Below, piece after piece: positions 33,729 to 45,290 of a stretch of DNA of 64,000 nucleotides (position 1 is its first letter; the number at the start of each line of letters is the position of its first letter). Location: NCBI RefSeq assembly GCF_958979055.1, contig NC_084894.1, positions 23,219,616 through 23,283,615 on the forward strand, written 5' to 3'. The translations under genes were made by a program, and so were the position numbers. The stretch is from Alnus glutinosa (lineage: Eukaryota; Streptophyta; Magnoliopsida; Fagales; Betulaceae). The notes under the pieces were generated by a model. It was not told where the DNA came from. It saw nothing but the letters and a program-made list of their open reading frames with translations, and did no database searches.

Positions 33729-36700
33729 AAGAAAAAGAGAAAGGACAGTAAGTCAGTAATCTTCTCAAATGTCACACTATTTCATTCTATTAGGCTGCCT
33801 CATTTGCGCCAAGAAGATTGGTAAGTAACAGAAAAACAAGTTATATGCATCACTTTCAACGTTATAACAGTTGTTTATTGGTAAGTATTCAGTAGTATAG
33901 CATAGAAGATGTTAAGGTTTATGCCCTGAAAGCCAATTTATTTGTTTTACATTTATGGTTTATTAATAAAGTTGTTTATTTTCTGAATTTTTATGAGAAT
34001 ATTGGGCATATCATTTTATACATGTGCATATTGTTTTATACTTTTATATATACATGTAGTCCTTAAATTATATTGAATGTGGCTTAGATGTGTTAATGAG
34101 ATTATTACACAAAATATCTAAGTCATAAACCTTAGGAGTGAGATCTTTCACAGTCAAATCTCAGTGTTAGGTGATCGAATGTAGCATTGTGGGAATATTA
34201 CTATTCAAGATAGAATCCATAATCCTTTGATTTTAATCAAAGAGATATGAAACATCCCCTAGAGATAAATTTAATAGAAATTTATTATTCTAAATCTTTA
34301 GCCGAAGTATTTTAGTAAGGAGTTACTAAAATGAAATGTACTAAATGAAATATGATTTCTAGAGTACAAAAATAATCAAGAGAATAAATAGGGAACTCAA
34401 AGATTAAAAGATACTGAATTAAAGTAACAGTTAATTTTATGACTTTAATTCTACTATGGAAATTTCATGAAAGGATCAATTGCAATTATAAGATGTCACT
34501 TGGAGATTTGATTAATCCAAATAAATACTAGAGTACAATTACAATTTTTTAGTAGAATAAATTGCAATTAATAGTAACCTAAATCAAGTCATGGGATGAC
34601 AAGTGTTTTAGGCCTATTGGAGCCTTTAGTTCCCTTCTCAAGCTGACTATTATCCCTTAAAGGCTTAACCTAATTACACAAGGACGTATCCCCTCATTGC
34701 CGCGTACTATAGCGGATGAGAATTAGGATTTTGAAGTCCTAATTTGACAAGGAAACCTAGTCCTACCTTCTCTTGGAAAATGCAAGTATATTTAAAGCGG
34801 TCTTGTGTAAGCATTAGAATTCACACTATTAGTCTTATAATCAGAATTGAGGAGAAGGTTTAGATGTTTCAAAACCATAGCCTACACATGCAATTTGAAG
34901 GAGGAGCAAGATGATTCAATTTGGCCACAAGAACACCAAGTAGTCGACCTTGTGAGGAAGTGTTATTGTCTTGTAAATTTTTGTTTTGCATGATCTAATG
35001 TTATGCTCTCCTGATACTTTTTCTTACGAATTTTCCATTGTATCTTTTGATATATATTCCTTATGTTTTTTGTGGGGCCGACCCAAAGTATCTACGTAAT
35101 CTATGAAGCTTATTCTTATGTTTTGAAACTGTGTCGGGTTTAAAGATGAACTTAGCCAAGTTAGAATTGGTTCCTGTAGGAACTGTTGATAATGTGGCTG
35201 GGTTGGCTAAGATTCTGGGTTGTGGGGTTGCGTTTCTGCCCATGAAGTATCTTGATCTTCTGTTGAGGAGTCCTATAAGACTAAGCATACATGGAACGTT
35301 GTTATTGAGTAAAAAGAATGTCGGTTGACTAGTTGGAAAATGGTGTATTTGACTAAGGGCAATAGGACTACCCTTATAAAGAGCACCCTATCCAACTTAT
35401 CCACGTACTTCATGTCCCTCTTTCCTCTCCCTACAAGTGTTGCAAAGCATATTGAGAAGCTTCAACGTGATTATTTATGGGGTGGGCTAGGTGAAGAGTT
35501 CAAATATCACTTGCTGAATTGGTCCAAGGTTTGTACTCCAATCTTTGAGGGAGGGTGAGGGCTAGGAACTTGCTGAGGTTCAATCATGCCGTCTTAGGTA
35601 AATGGCTTTGGCATTATGGGCTTGAGAGAGAGACTTGGTAGAGATTGGTGGTGGACTCTAAATATGAAAGTTCATGGTGAGAGTGGTGTTTTAGTGAGCT
35701 TGTTGAGGTGTATGGGGTGGGTTTATGAAAGAATATTATGAGGGATTGGATGAAGTTTTGTAATCATACCAGATTTAAGGTGGGAGATGACTCCAAGGTT
35801 AAATTCTGACATGATCTTTGGTGTGGGGATATGGCCCTTAAGAGCCTTTCTAGCTTTATTTGGTATTGGTTGAGCAAATGATGCTTCTTTTATGGCTCAC
35901 ATGGAATTTTCTAGAGGTGCCATTCAGTAGAACGTGAGCTTTGCAAGAGCAGCTCGTGATTGGGAGGTGGATGTCTTTGCCTCGTTCTTCAGAGTGTTGT
36001 ATTTAGTGAGAATGAGATGGGAAAATGAGGACAAGTTGTGATGGGTCCCATCCATAAGAGGATTGTTTGGTGTTAAATTTTTCTACAGTGTCATGGGTTG
36101 TAATGATGGTTTTTGTTTTCCTTGAAAGAGTGTTTGACGAACTAAGGTCCTTATGAGGGTGGCATTTTTTTGTTTGGTCGGCAACCCAAGGAAAGATCCT
36201 TATCAAGGACAATCTTTGGAAGTGGCGCGTCATTGTGGTTGCTAAGTGTTGTATGTGTAAAAGGAATGAGGAGTCTGTAGACCATTTTCTTCATTGTGAG
36301 GTTGCTTGTGCCATTTGGAATGTCTTCTTTAGTCAATTTAAGCTGTCTTGGGTTATGAATAGACAAATAGTCGACTTGAATGCTTGTTGGTGGATTGTCG
36401 ACAACACTCGGAGTGCTGGAAGATGGTGCCTTCGTACCTTTTTTGGTGTCTATGGAGGGAAATGAATGATAGAAATTTTGAGGACCATGATAGGACTTTG
36501 GAGGAGATTAAGTCTTTATTTTTCAATACCCTGTATCTTTGGACAGTTGCTTTTGCTTTTCTTTTGGTGATTAGTTTTCATAATTTTCTTGTTCTTTTTG
36601 CTCATACTAACTAGGTGTCTTCTTTTGTATACTTCTTGTGTAGGATGCTTTACGCTTTTAATGATATCTCGATTACTTATAAAAAAAAAAATTCACAGTA

Positions 36701-38819
36701 GGAGTTACTTGCATTGAATTAGTCCGGCATGAACACATGTATTACCGATAGAGATCTGAAGTGATTGAAAGCATACAAAAAAGAAAAGAAAAGTAGAGCA
36801 TCACTTACCTGACAAAAAATTTGTCCTGTTTTGCAGTTCCATTTTGAGGTAGGGACACAGCTTAAATAATGGCACCAAGAGCAGCGATCATTCAGATTAA
36901 CCCCTCGAAGGAGAAAAATAAGCCCAGCAGAAAACCTGTCAAAATTACAAAACAAGTTCAGAGAACTCCATGATCTAATGAAACCAGGCACCTTAGAGAT
37001 AAACTTCTTATATTATCACCATATTGGCTCATTACATTTAGTGAGTGGTATTTGCAATGCTTCTTCCCACCAACCCAGGGCACTTAGTCAAAAACTGCCC
37101 ACACAGAGGATTTAGGCAACATGAATCTAACAATTAGCTTAAATGCAGACATATAGGCTGTCTGCCAATGATTGAGGTCATAAATGGCTATAAAAATCTC
37201 AACCAATGGAGATCATTAGGGTCTGTTGGTAAAGTTCTTGAAAAGTGTTTTGGGTTTTGAAAATTGTTTTGGGTTTTGAAAATGTGAAAATTGAGAAGCG
37301 TTTTAGTGGGGGCCACATTTGAAAAAAAATGTTGTCTATGGGATTCACAGAAGACAATTCATTTAGTAAACTAAAAAGTATTTTTAAGAAACAAAAACTG
37401 AGTGTTGTCAAAACATAAAAAAACAAAGCAAAAGAGGCAAAAAAAGAAAAGAAAAGAAGAAGCTCGAACACCTCCGTGAGAGGCACAAAGGGATGGGGTC
37501 TCCACCCCCTCCCCTCTGTAAGGGTAGACAACCCACCCCCCGCCTCCGCGAGAAGCACGACGGGGGTGGACCTCTAACCACCCCCCCCCCCCCCCCTCCC
37601 TGGTGGGGGTGGACATCAGGGGTGGGTCTCCCACCTACGATGAAGGGGCAACCTCCAACATAGGAGGCCAGCCTCTTGTGTTTTCATTTTTTTTAATTAA
37701 ACTTTAATTTTTTTAATTTTCTTTTATAAATAACAAGGATGGTCTTCATGCTTGAAAAGAGAGTATATTTTCAAAACATTTCTATTCCTATATGAAGGGG
37801 TGATAAGTTTTTTGAAAAGTGTTTTGTGATTTGTTTTGAAAAGTGTATTAGTATTGAGGGCCACATCTGAAAACCCGTTTGAATAACGGTAGTTTGATAA
37901 GTGTTTTCGGGTTTTCAGATTTTTGAAATTGAGAAGAGTTTTTCAAAACTTTGCCAAACAAACCCCAAACTTCCCACAGGGCAGCCTATTTACCTGTAGT
38001 AAATCTCATATCATGCACATACTTTTTTTTTGATAAATAATGTCATATCATGCACATACTTCATAAAACAAGAAATGTGCAAGGAATAAAATAAGATATG
38101 CAAATTCAAAACATAAAGAAAGGATTCCAATGACCTACCCAGCAATCAATAGTATAAGAGAGAGAACCCACAGTACATACTGATATGCCTTGTGTTTAGA
38201 TTTAATATACCCAGAAGGAGCATTTCTCTGGCTAACCCATCCAAACTGGGGACGAATCAAAAACACAAATCCAAGAAGAAAGCCAGAAAGAAATCCCCCA
38301 ATATGAGCAAAATTGTCCACGTGTGGTAGGATTCCAACCGCTAAATTTATTATGATGATGACAAGAAGAGTCAACAAGGCTGCGAACTGTGCATAAAAAC
38401 TTGAAACTGTAAGATGATTGGGCCACATATATAGCTAACTGCAAAGAAGTCAAAATTTATTAAGAAGCTCTGTCAGAATCAAAGCACTTTATTTACCTTA
38501 TTTGCATATATTGTCCAATTTGTAATGAGCTCTGAAAGCATGCCTCCTAGTAAACCAAAAAGTGCACCGGACGCACCAACAGAGATTCGCGATTGAATAA
38601 AAAGAGCTGACAACAAACTCCCTCCAAAACCAGATATAATATAAAGCAATCCAATTCGAACTGTAGGACAAAACTATAAAGAAATTAGATTTCAAACTGC
38701 AAAGGCAAAAGAATTCTTCGTTGAATTACTAAAGCAGTTCCGCATAAAAGTTGAGAGATTCTACTTTATATATTCGATTATTTATCTTTCCAGCACGATG
38801 CTTTTTCTTAAAAGAAAAA

Positions 38820-38867
<48 letters not shown>

Positions 38868-38984
38868 AACAGGTGTCTAGGAATATTTCCTCACTTTCAT
38901 TGAGACAGTATATCTACGGAATCTTAAAAAAAAAAAGTGCATGAATCAGTGATGGAATAAGTGGCACTAGATATGTGTGCTTGT

Positions 38985-39022
<38 letters not shown>

Positions 39023-39844
39023 AACAGGTGTCTAGGAATATTTCCTCACTTTCATTGAGACAGTATATCTACGGAATCTTAAAAAAAAAAAAGTGCATGA
39101 ATCAGTGATGGAATAAGTGGTACTAGATATGTGTGCTTGTTTCAAGAAGCTTTCAACTGCAAAATGGAATTAGTGCAACAAAAAGTTCATAAAGCCTGAA
39201 AACACACTCCACCTTGGATGTAATTTTTCCAAATCCTGCCTAGGTTAGCACACCTCCTACTCTCTCATTGTTGTTTGCAACCCTTATATTCTTTGAAACG
39301 TATCAGATATCGTGGTCATAGTATATATGAGTTATAACCAAAACTAGAATCAATTGTCCACTCTTCTAGAATTAGAATCAAGTCAATTCACTTAGTCCAA
39401 AGAATTCTGAATCCGTCTTCAGATTATCTCAAGTCATCGGTGTACAAATTGCAACTTATTTGATATAATAATAAGGGCTTCCATTGGTTTGGTTATAACT
39501 CAGCCACGTTTTTTATAAATAGAATTTCATTGTTGTCAAATTCATTGTCCATTCCACTTTTCCACGATATGGGACATTATTCAATAAGCCAAGCTCTGCA
39601 AAAATTAGCAACTTTGTTCTTAAGACAAAATTGCAAGGCCTTGTGGTCAATCCTTTTTGTGGTGTCCAAACATATAATTATAATTCCACATGTATAGAAG
39701 AGAAGTTAAAATTGTAATTCAAAGCTTCATCTCAAATTCCACATACCAATAAGACCGACAAAGAAATAAATCAATGATTTGACCAGGGATATAAAGTGTG
39801 TAGCATCTTTAAAAGACAGGCTCATACGTATATAGTTGCTGATA

Positions 39845-39941
<97 letters not shown>

Positions 39942-41461
39942 AGAACAAATTTGAAGAAGCAAATGGATGCATACCAAACCCAAATTCTTGCTCAAGCCGA
40001 ATTCCAATAAATACAAGACTCAACATATTGGCGAGTATATGAAAAACCCCAGCATGTAACCATATACAAGAGATCAGACGCCATGCCTGGTGCCCATGGA
40101 CAATTTTATTCACTTCTAGAGCACCCATCTTCTCTAACCTGAAAAAAATAAAAACATATCGGATTATGACCTACACACATATTAGTACACGTCAAGTCAA
40201 AGATAACTCCACCAAGAAGCCCCACCATTAGCAATTATCAACTTAAAGGAAACATGTGTATAAGTATAACCCTTAACATATCTTAACAGCATGATCTCGC
40301 AAACATGATTGACAGATAATATTTTCAGTCTCATTAGCTTAAACCATGATTTGTTCTATAACCCTCAAGAGAGTTTTGGGGATGGTCCTCGCTTGCCTGT
40401 AGTGATGGTCGTTTCTCCCTCCTATTTGGATTGTAGCTCCTCAGGAATTCCCGCCGATGACAAGGATGGGGTGTCGAATGGTGAGGAGGTTGAGGATCCC
40501 TCGTTGGAGTTTCAGGATGCCATTAAAGAGGACCTTCTTCGGATTGTAAAGCTTGCGTGTCCAAAGAATAAAGGTAGGAGGGAGGTGTTGAACCTAAATA
40601 GCTCTATTAATTATGGCAATGCAAGCATGTCTTCTCGACGAGGGAAAGGAATGGCTCACATGCTGTAGCATGTATGCTCCATGTGGGTTATGGGTTTGAG
40701 GGTCTTAGGGTTGAGGGTTTGTTTGGGCTTCTTCTTGTGGGTAGTTTTGTTTGTTCATGTGTATACTTCATGTGTACATAAGGACGCCTTATGCTTTTTT
40801 TTTATAAAATTTATTACTTATAAAAAAAATATATATATACATATATATATATATACATAGAACAAGATCATCTTAGTTTTTCTTGCATCCGCATAAAGCC
40901 TATGCAATCAAGTAATTGACGAAACTTATACGATATTAACAACAAGGGAAAGAATTAGCCGTCCCAAATGCACTCTAAGTCCGCATTACTTGAATTACAG
41001 GAACACAAAAACACCAACCAACCAGAACCCAAAGCAGGTAACTTTGCATTGCTTTTGACAGCCAAAGCACAAACCAGTATGCAACCAATGATTAAATCAA
41101 ACAACCAATATCTAACAAATGAACATTGATTGAAAGTGGGGAAGGATTACGTGGACGAAGAGGGACCCAGAAGGGGGTTATCCTTGAGGGTCTGGAAGGA
41201 GAACCTGCCCAAGAACCTGGCGACGCAGGAGGTGGAATTCTTGGGGCAGTTGTTGACGTACATGGTCACCACGAAGAGCGCAATGTTCGCCACCACGAAG
41301 CTCGGCACTAGCCACGGCACCCATCGCCTGAACGCCCTCAACTCCTCGCCGCCGCCTCCGCCGACCGCTAGTGGCGCCGACGACGTCGTTGCGGAAGCGG
41401 GACTCACCGGGTGGACCTTGACCACGATCTGGGCCGCCGAAGATGATGAGCCCCTCCGCAT
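33538..41461 (-). CDS. RHOMBOID-like intramembrane serine protease (RBL1/RBL2 type), six exons
   Basis: Coding exons (minus) are 41461-41151, 40138-39975, 38660-38497, 38386-38139, 36935-36809 and 33660-33538, giving 378 residues with consistent phases and GT-AG junctions. The family cleaves membrane proteins within the bilayer; plant RBL1/RBL2 are Golgi proteins. Visible features: first membrane segment [16 protein letters not shown]; conserved [12 protein letters not shown] and [38 protein letters not shown] loop; catalytic Ser189 in GASGALFGL; catalytic His241 in NFAHIGGF; C-terminal [15 protein letters not shown] and a Cys-rich tail ending QLCSQLCG. Length agrees with Arabidopsis RBL1/RBL2 (about 320-390). 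The start is the first in-frame ATG (41461). All catalytic residues are present and I saw no frameshift, so it should be active. Introns carry two LINE fragments, a MITE, microsatellites and a 155-bp duplication. Confidence 0.92.
33661..35061. other. Intron 5 stretch, repeat-like, no gene
   Basis: A poly-A tract (33697-33719) is followed by AT-rich DNA. From about 33910 (tgttaaggtttatgccctg) to about 35000 the sequence looks like a non-coding part of an LTR retrotransposon, but I could not define ends. It abuts the LINE fragment at about 35062. Confidence 0.4.
35062..36692 (+). mobile_element. 5'-truncated LINE in rhomboid intron 5
   Basis: It begins right after where the FADD box would be, and encodes [16 protein letters not shown], then MASWK-type [14 protein letters not shown] and [14 protein letters not shown]. 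It continues to the zinc-finger-like reverse-transcriptase tail ([20 protein letters not shown], near 36250). It ends in the family tail (gtatacttcttgtgtag...attacttataaaaaaa). It has many stops and lies antisense to the host gene. Confidence 0.85.
37218..37966. mobile_element. MITE-like repeat, family copy 2
   Basis: Left end gggtctgttggtaaagttctt and right end aactttgccaaacaaacccc form inverted termini. The interior shares blocks with 8547-9169. It holds a C-rich run (about 37580-37597) and short purine-rich frames that are not genes. It lies in rhomboid intron 4. Confidence 0.6.
38821..39144. repeat. (GA)n microsatellite plus 155-bp tandem duplication in intron
   Basis: A unit starting gaagagaacaggtgtc at 38862 recurs at 39017 with almost no change (one C/T difference and A-run length). 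Each copy is preceded by a (GA)n tract. This is a recent duplication, probably through slippage or unequal exchange between the GA tracts. Confidence 0.9.
39849..39939. repeat. (TA)n microsatellite in rhomboid intron 2
   Basis: About 45 TA units lie just after the donor of exon 2. The apparent Tyr-Ile open frames on both strands are artefacts. Confidence 0.95.
40355..40838 (+). mobile_element. Internally deleted LINE: ORF1 end joined to 3' tail
   Basis: The frame to 40668 ends with [20 protein letters not shown], parallel to the ORF1 end of the 57-63 kb LINE (NLESSINYDAKSTGSNRGKR). About 100 bp later the family 3' tail begins (gtgtatacttcatgtgtac...cttatgc...attacttataaaaaa). All of ORF2 is missing. 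It lies antisense in rhomboid intron 1. Confidence 0.7.
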
Positions 41462-41690
41462 CACGGCCGTTTATGGATTGTGATGGTGATGGAACTAATA
41501 GTAACAATGACGATGATTTGCTCAGAGATTTGTTAATGCGGAATTCCCATTCCCTTGATTGTAATTTGTAAATGTTGGTCGGAACTGGGAATTGAAAATT
41601 CTTTTCCGTATCAGTTGATTTAACAACGAATCACGGAAATCGGAGAGAGAGAGAAAGAGATTTGTGGAACAAATATAAAGTGTGAGGCGG
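41462..41690 (-). promoter_or_regulatory. Promoter and 5'UTR of the RHOMBOID-like gene
   Basis: On the minus strand a TATA-like ctttatatttg lies at about 41668-41678. A CT-rich leader (ctttctctctctctccgat) follows and runs to the ATG at 41461. The transcription start is inferred near 41640. Confidence 0.45.
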
Positions 41691-41942
41691 GGTTTTGCTT
41701 TTTCTTGGTTTGGACAGAACGGTTTACCAACTAAACGATGAAGTGTTTCTCGTTGCTGTTGTTTGTGTTAGAGTCCGTTTATTTATACTAACGTAATTTT
41801 GTACTTTAAAAGTGTATTAGTAAATAAAAGGTTAACGCTCTTACGGTTGTTCAATCGGTTGAAAATCACGCCTAATGAAATAAAGGTTATTAGATCAAAT
41901 TCTTTCTTTTTCTCTTTGTGGACATGTCAAAAAAAAAAAAGG

Positions 41943-42245
41943 TAAATAAAAGGATAGTTGCACCGTTATTTTTTGAGGTGACCTAAATTACAAATCACTT
42001 TTCGTGGTTTAAAAATCTTAGTGAGTTATTGTGGTAAATTATAATTATAAATATTTTTTGAAATGTTTTGAAATTCTAATAAAGAATGATTTATACCGGG
42101 TGTAACATGATTGACTAACGGAATCTTTTAACTTGATGGATGGAAAACGTGTTCAAAAATTGATTTGTAATTATAATTTACCACAAAGAGTGATTTGTAA
42201 TTTAGGCCAACCCAAAAATTAATGGTGCAATTATCCTTTTATTTA
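41943..42245. mobile_element. MITE with terminal inverted repeats of about 70 bp
   Basis: The left arm (aataaaaggatagttgcacc... cctaaattacaaatcac) and the complement of the right arm (aataaaaggataattgcacc... cctaaattacaaatcac) match over about 70 bp. Total length is about 300 bp with no coding content. Similar ggcctaaattacaaatcgc sequence borders the Pack-MULE at about 31680. No clear target duplication was found. Confidence 0.75.
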
Positions 42246-43489
42246 TCGAGGAATATTAGACATCCATATTTTTTATTTTTTTCAGAATTTGATTTCAACA
42301 TGATGTGTCATAATTTCATGAGATCTATCATTTTAAAAAATATGTCACAATCTCATAAAATTATAACACATCAAATTAAAACTAAATTTAAAAAAAAAAG
42401 TGTTAAGATATCAAGCATTTTTCATTATTTTCTACATCGAGTATATATGGAAGGCAAAATTGAAATGTTAAAATACTATTTCTCGTTTTCATTCATTCTT
42501 TTGTTTTCTTTTGTTTGACATTATGTTAGTGATCACGAGTCATGACTCATAATCGCAACCATTAAGCACTACAGTTTGACAAGTGTCAGGTGCATTGTTA
42601 TTTGACGCATTCGCGGTGAAACAGTAACTGTGACGGAAGATTAAGGTCGGCCTTTACCCAAGTAACCAATCCAATCTCATGATTGTGACTAATTCATTTC
42701 CCATGCGTAGTTTTCCGAGTTAATTAGTTAATATTTTGCTCCCTTTTAACTTTATCTTCTAGGGGGTTTTCTCGTGAGCCATGACAGATAAAAACAGAGC
42801 AGGAAACTACAATTAGCATGCGATAATGCGAATCATGCTTTTATAAACTAATTAAAATCAATTGCACCAGTCAAGTTAAAGCCGAATGAGTATTCACGCC
42901 AATTAGAAGTCTTAATATATTGTTAGTAATTGTGACGGTAACGGCCGGCTCGATATATTTTAGAGTCTTATAATAAAAATTTAAGTGAGACCTTTTATTT
43001 AAAATTAAATATTAATTAATTTAAAATTATACTTCTATTTCAAATTTATTTTTCTTACTTTTTGAGATGCAAAATTACTTATTAAATTTTTATATTCGAG
43101 TTTTTTTAATATTTTCTTTTTTATTTGTGATACTGTTAATCTTAGGTATGATTTTATTAATTTTAATTTTGAAAAACTTCTTTATGCGGAAGCAACTGTA
43201 ACATGTATTGTCAATAAAATTCTATAAGCGATACTTGCATTAGGAATAGAATCAAGTCTTTTTATATAATTTAATGTGTTAATTAGAGCACTTTATTCTA
43301 TTTGTAAATTTTCTATTAAACTTTTAGTTCTGAAAATAAAATTTTATGGAATAATTTTAAGGAATTGAATAGTAAATTATTGAGAAATAATGAAAATTGA
43401 GAAGAAGAGATAAAATTCAAATTTGAATAATACTTGAATATGGAAATTAAGATAAAGAGTAGGATTTTAAATGGAAACTTAAGAGTTTC

Positions 43490-44010
43490 TCCATCTTCTT
43501 AGCTTCTTTTTTTTTTTTTTTCATTATATTTTGTATTTGAACGTTGGACTTAACTTAAGGCTTTCATGACTTTTAAGACTTTCCATATCTTCTTAGCATT
43601 TTTTTTTTTCATTCTATTTGGTCTTTGAACGTTAGACTTAACTTAAGAAGAATAAACAACATAGATGCCCATCAATTGGCAAGAATGACACTAACTCAGA
43701 ATGTAAAACAGGTCTGGATATGAAACCTATCCGGGCTTAATCTCAGCTATTGTACGGGATGACCGAGAATTTTCTAATTTTGATTAATGAAATTCATGAT
43801 TTTATTCAGAAAGGCCTTCAATTTTGGTAATAAAGACTTTCATGACTTTTGAGACTTTCCATATCTTCGTAGATTTATTTTTTTATTCTATTTTGTCTTT
43901 GAACGTTTGACTTAATTTAAGGCATTCAATTTTGATAATTAAGGCCCTAATGACTTTTGAGACTTTCCATAACTTCTTAGTATTTTTTTAATTTTAATGC
44001 CTTTCTTAAA
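43490..44010. repeat. Degenerate interspersed direct repeats
   Basis: The pair of blocks cttttgagactttccatatcttcttag and tttgaacgttggacttaacttaagg-type sequence (each quoted in pieces: gactttccatatctt, gaacgtt-gacttaa) occurs about four times at roughly 43490, 43575, 43845 and 43950, with varying spacing. Confidence 0.7.
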
Positions 44011-45059
44011 TTTATTTTTACCATAATTTGGGGCCTTAAAGTGTATTGATGGTAATTAAGGCCTTTATATATATATATTAATTGGAGGCCTTATGCGGTT
44101 AATATGAAAAAGCTTATATAAGGTTTACATGTTCATAAAAATAGTCGTAAAGTGAAAATTTATTCGCGTAAGCCCCAGCCGACAAAAGTGAAAATTTATT
44201 TGGACATATAGGTACTACATAAACTCGCTTGCATTAATTACCTAAATTAGTAACAATTTGGACAATTAATTACCTTAGATACTAATCCGTTAAAGCCATC
44301 GTTCCTGGGCCGGGCCCATGTAATTAAACAACTGTCATGGAAGACTACCTTGCAAGAAGGGCAATCCTTTTATGGGAGGAAGAATAACATCGTATAGCAT
44401 CTTCAACAGAATAAGTAAATGGCTTATAATAGTCAAATTTGACTACTCTCTCTTTCCCCCTTTCCTTCTTTCACACAAAATAATATTTAAATAAAATAAA
44501 TAGTATAATAGATAATATATTAGAGAGAGTATAGAAAAAATGGTAACTAAAATATATAATATTATTTTTCAGTAGTTACTTTGACTATTATTACTAAAGA
44601 TGCTCGTAGAATAAACAGCTTAAATGGCATACCAAATGACTGAGAAGTTTGGTTGCTTTTGCTTTCATCTCACCCAAATTCTAAACAAGCACTATAAAAG
44701 GGTACAAATATTTTATTTTATTTTATTTTTTCTTATATTCAAATAAGAAAAAAAAAATAAAATTACAAAGAAGAATCCTTAACACTCCTAATACGAATTG
44801 AGTTAAGAAAAGAAAAAGAGGTGAGAAAGCTTCGATACACAATAAGGGTACGAAATTCTTTACCTTGGTTATATAGAACATTATGCTATAAAATGCTTTA
44901 TATTGCCGAAGTTGGATCATGATCTTTAAAATAGGGAGGAATTATTTCATGGTTAATATTATAATTTACAGATCTAATGTTATATGTGTTGTCACGTCAT
45001 TTAAGATTATATTTTTAAATGATGTGGTATCATATACATCGCTAGATAAAACAAAACAA

Positions 45060-45290
45060 ATTATTGACTATAAAATACTAATTTTAATTTTATTTGAAAT
45101 AAAGAAGATTCTATTTAGCTTAAATAGTGATTTTAATGCATAAGTTTCTATTGATGCAGCATCAATAGAGACTAATGATATAGTCATAACTTTTTAATGT
45201 TATATTGACCATAAAATCACTCATCTCAGTTTTACAGAAAAAGATCTTATTCCTTTTAAATTGATTTTAATGCACAAGTCTCTATTGATG
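45060..45290. repeat. Diverged tandem duplication with a small hairpin
   Basis: Two blocks of about 85 bp (45060-45156 and 45205-45292) share attgac-ataaaat, a central aaga-ct-att core and end in gattttaatgca-aagt-tctattgatg. At the end of the first copy, tctattgatg/catcaataga (45147-45169) forms a perfect 10-bp stem with a 3-nt loop. Confidence 0.65.

Noticed and set aside
39727..40128. Long minus-strand frame with Tyr-Ile repeats
   Set aside because: Only 40138-39975 is real (rhomboid exon 2); the rest reads through intron and (TA)n.
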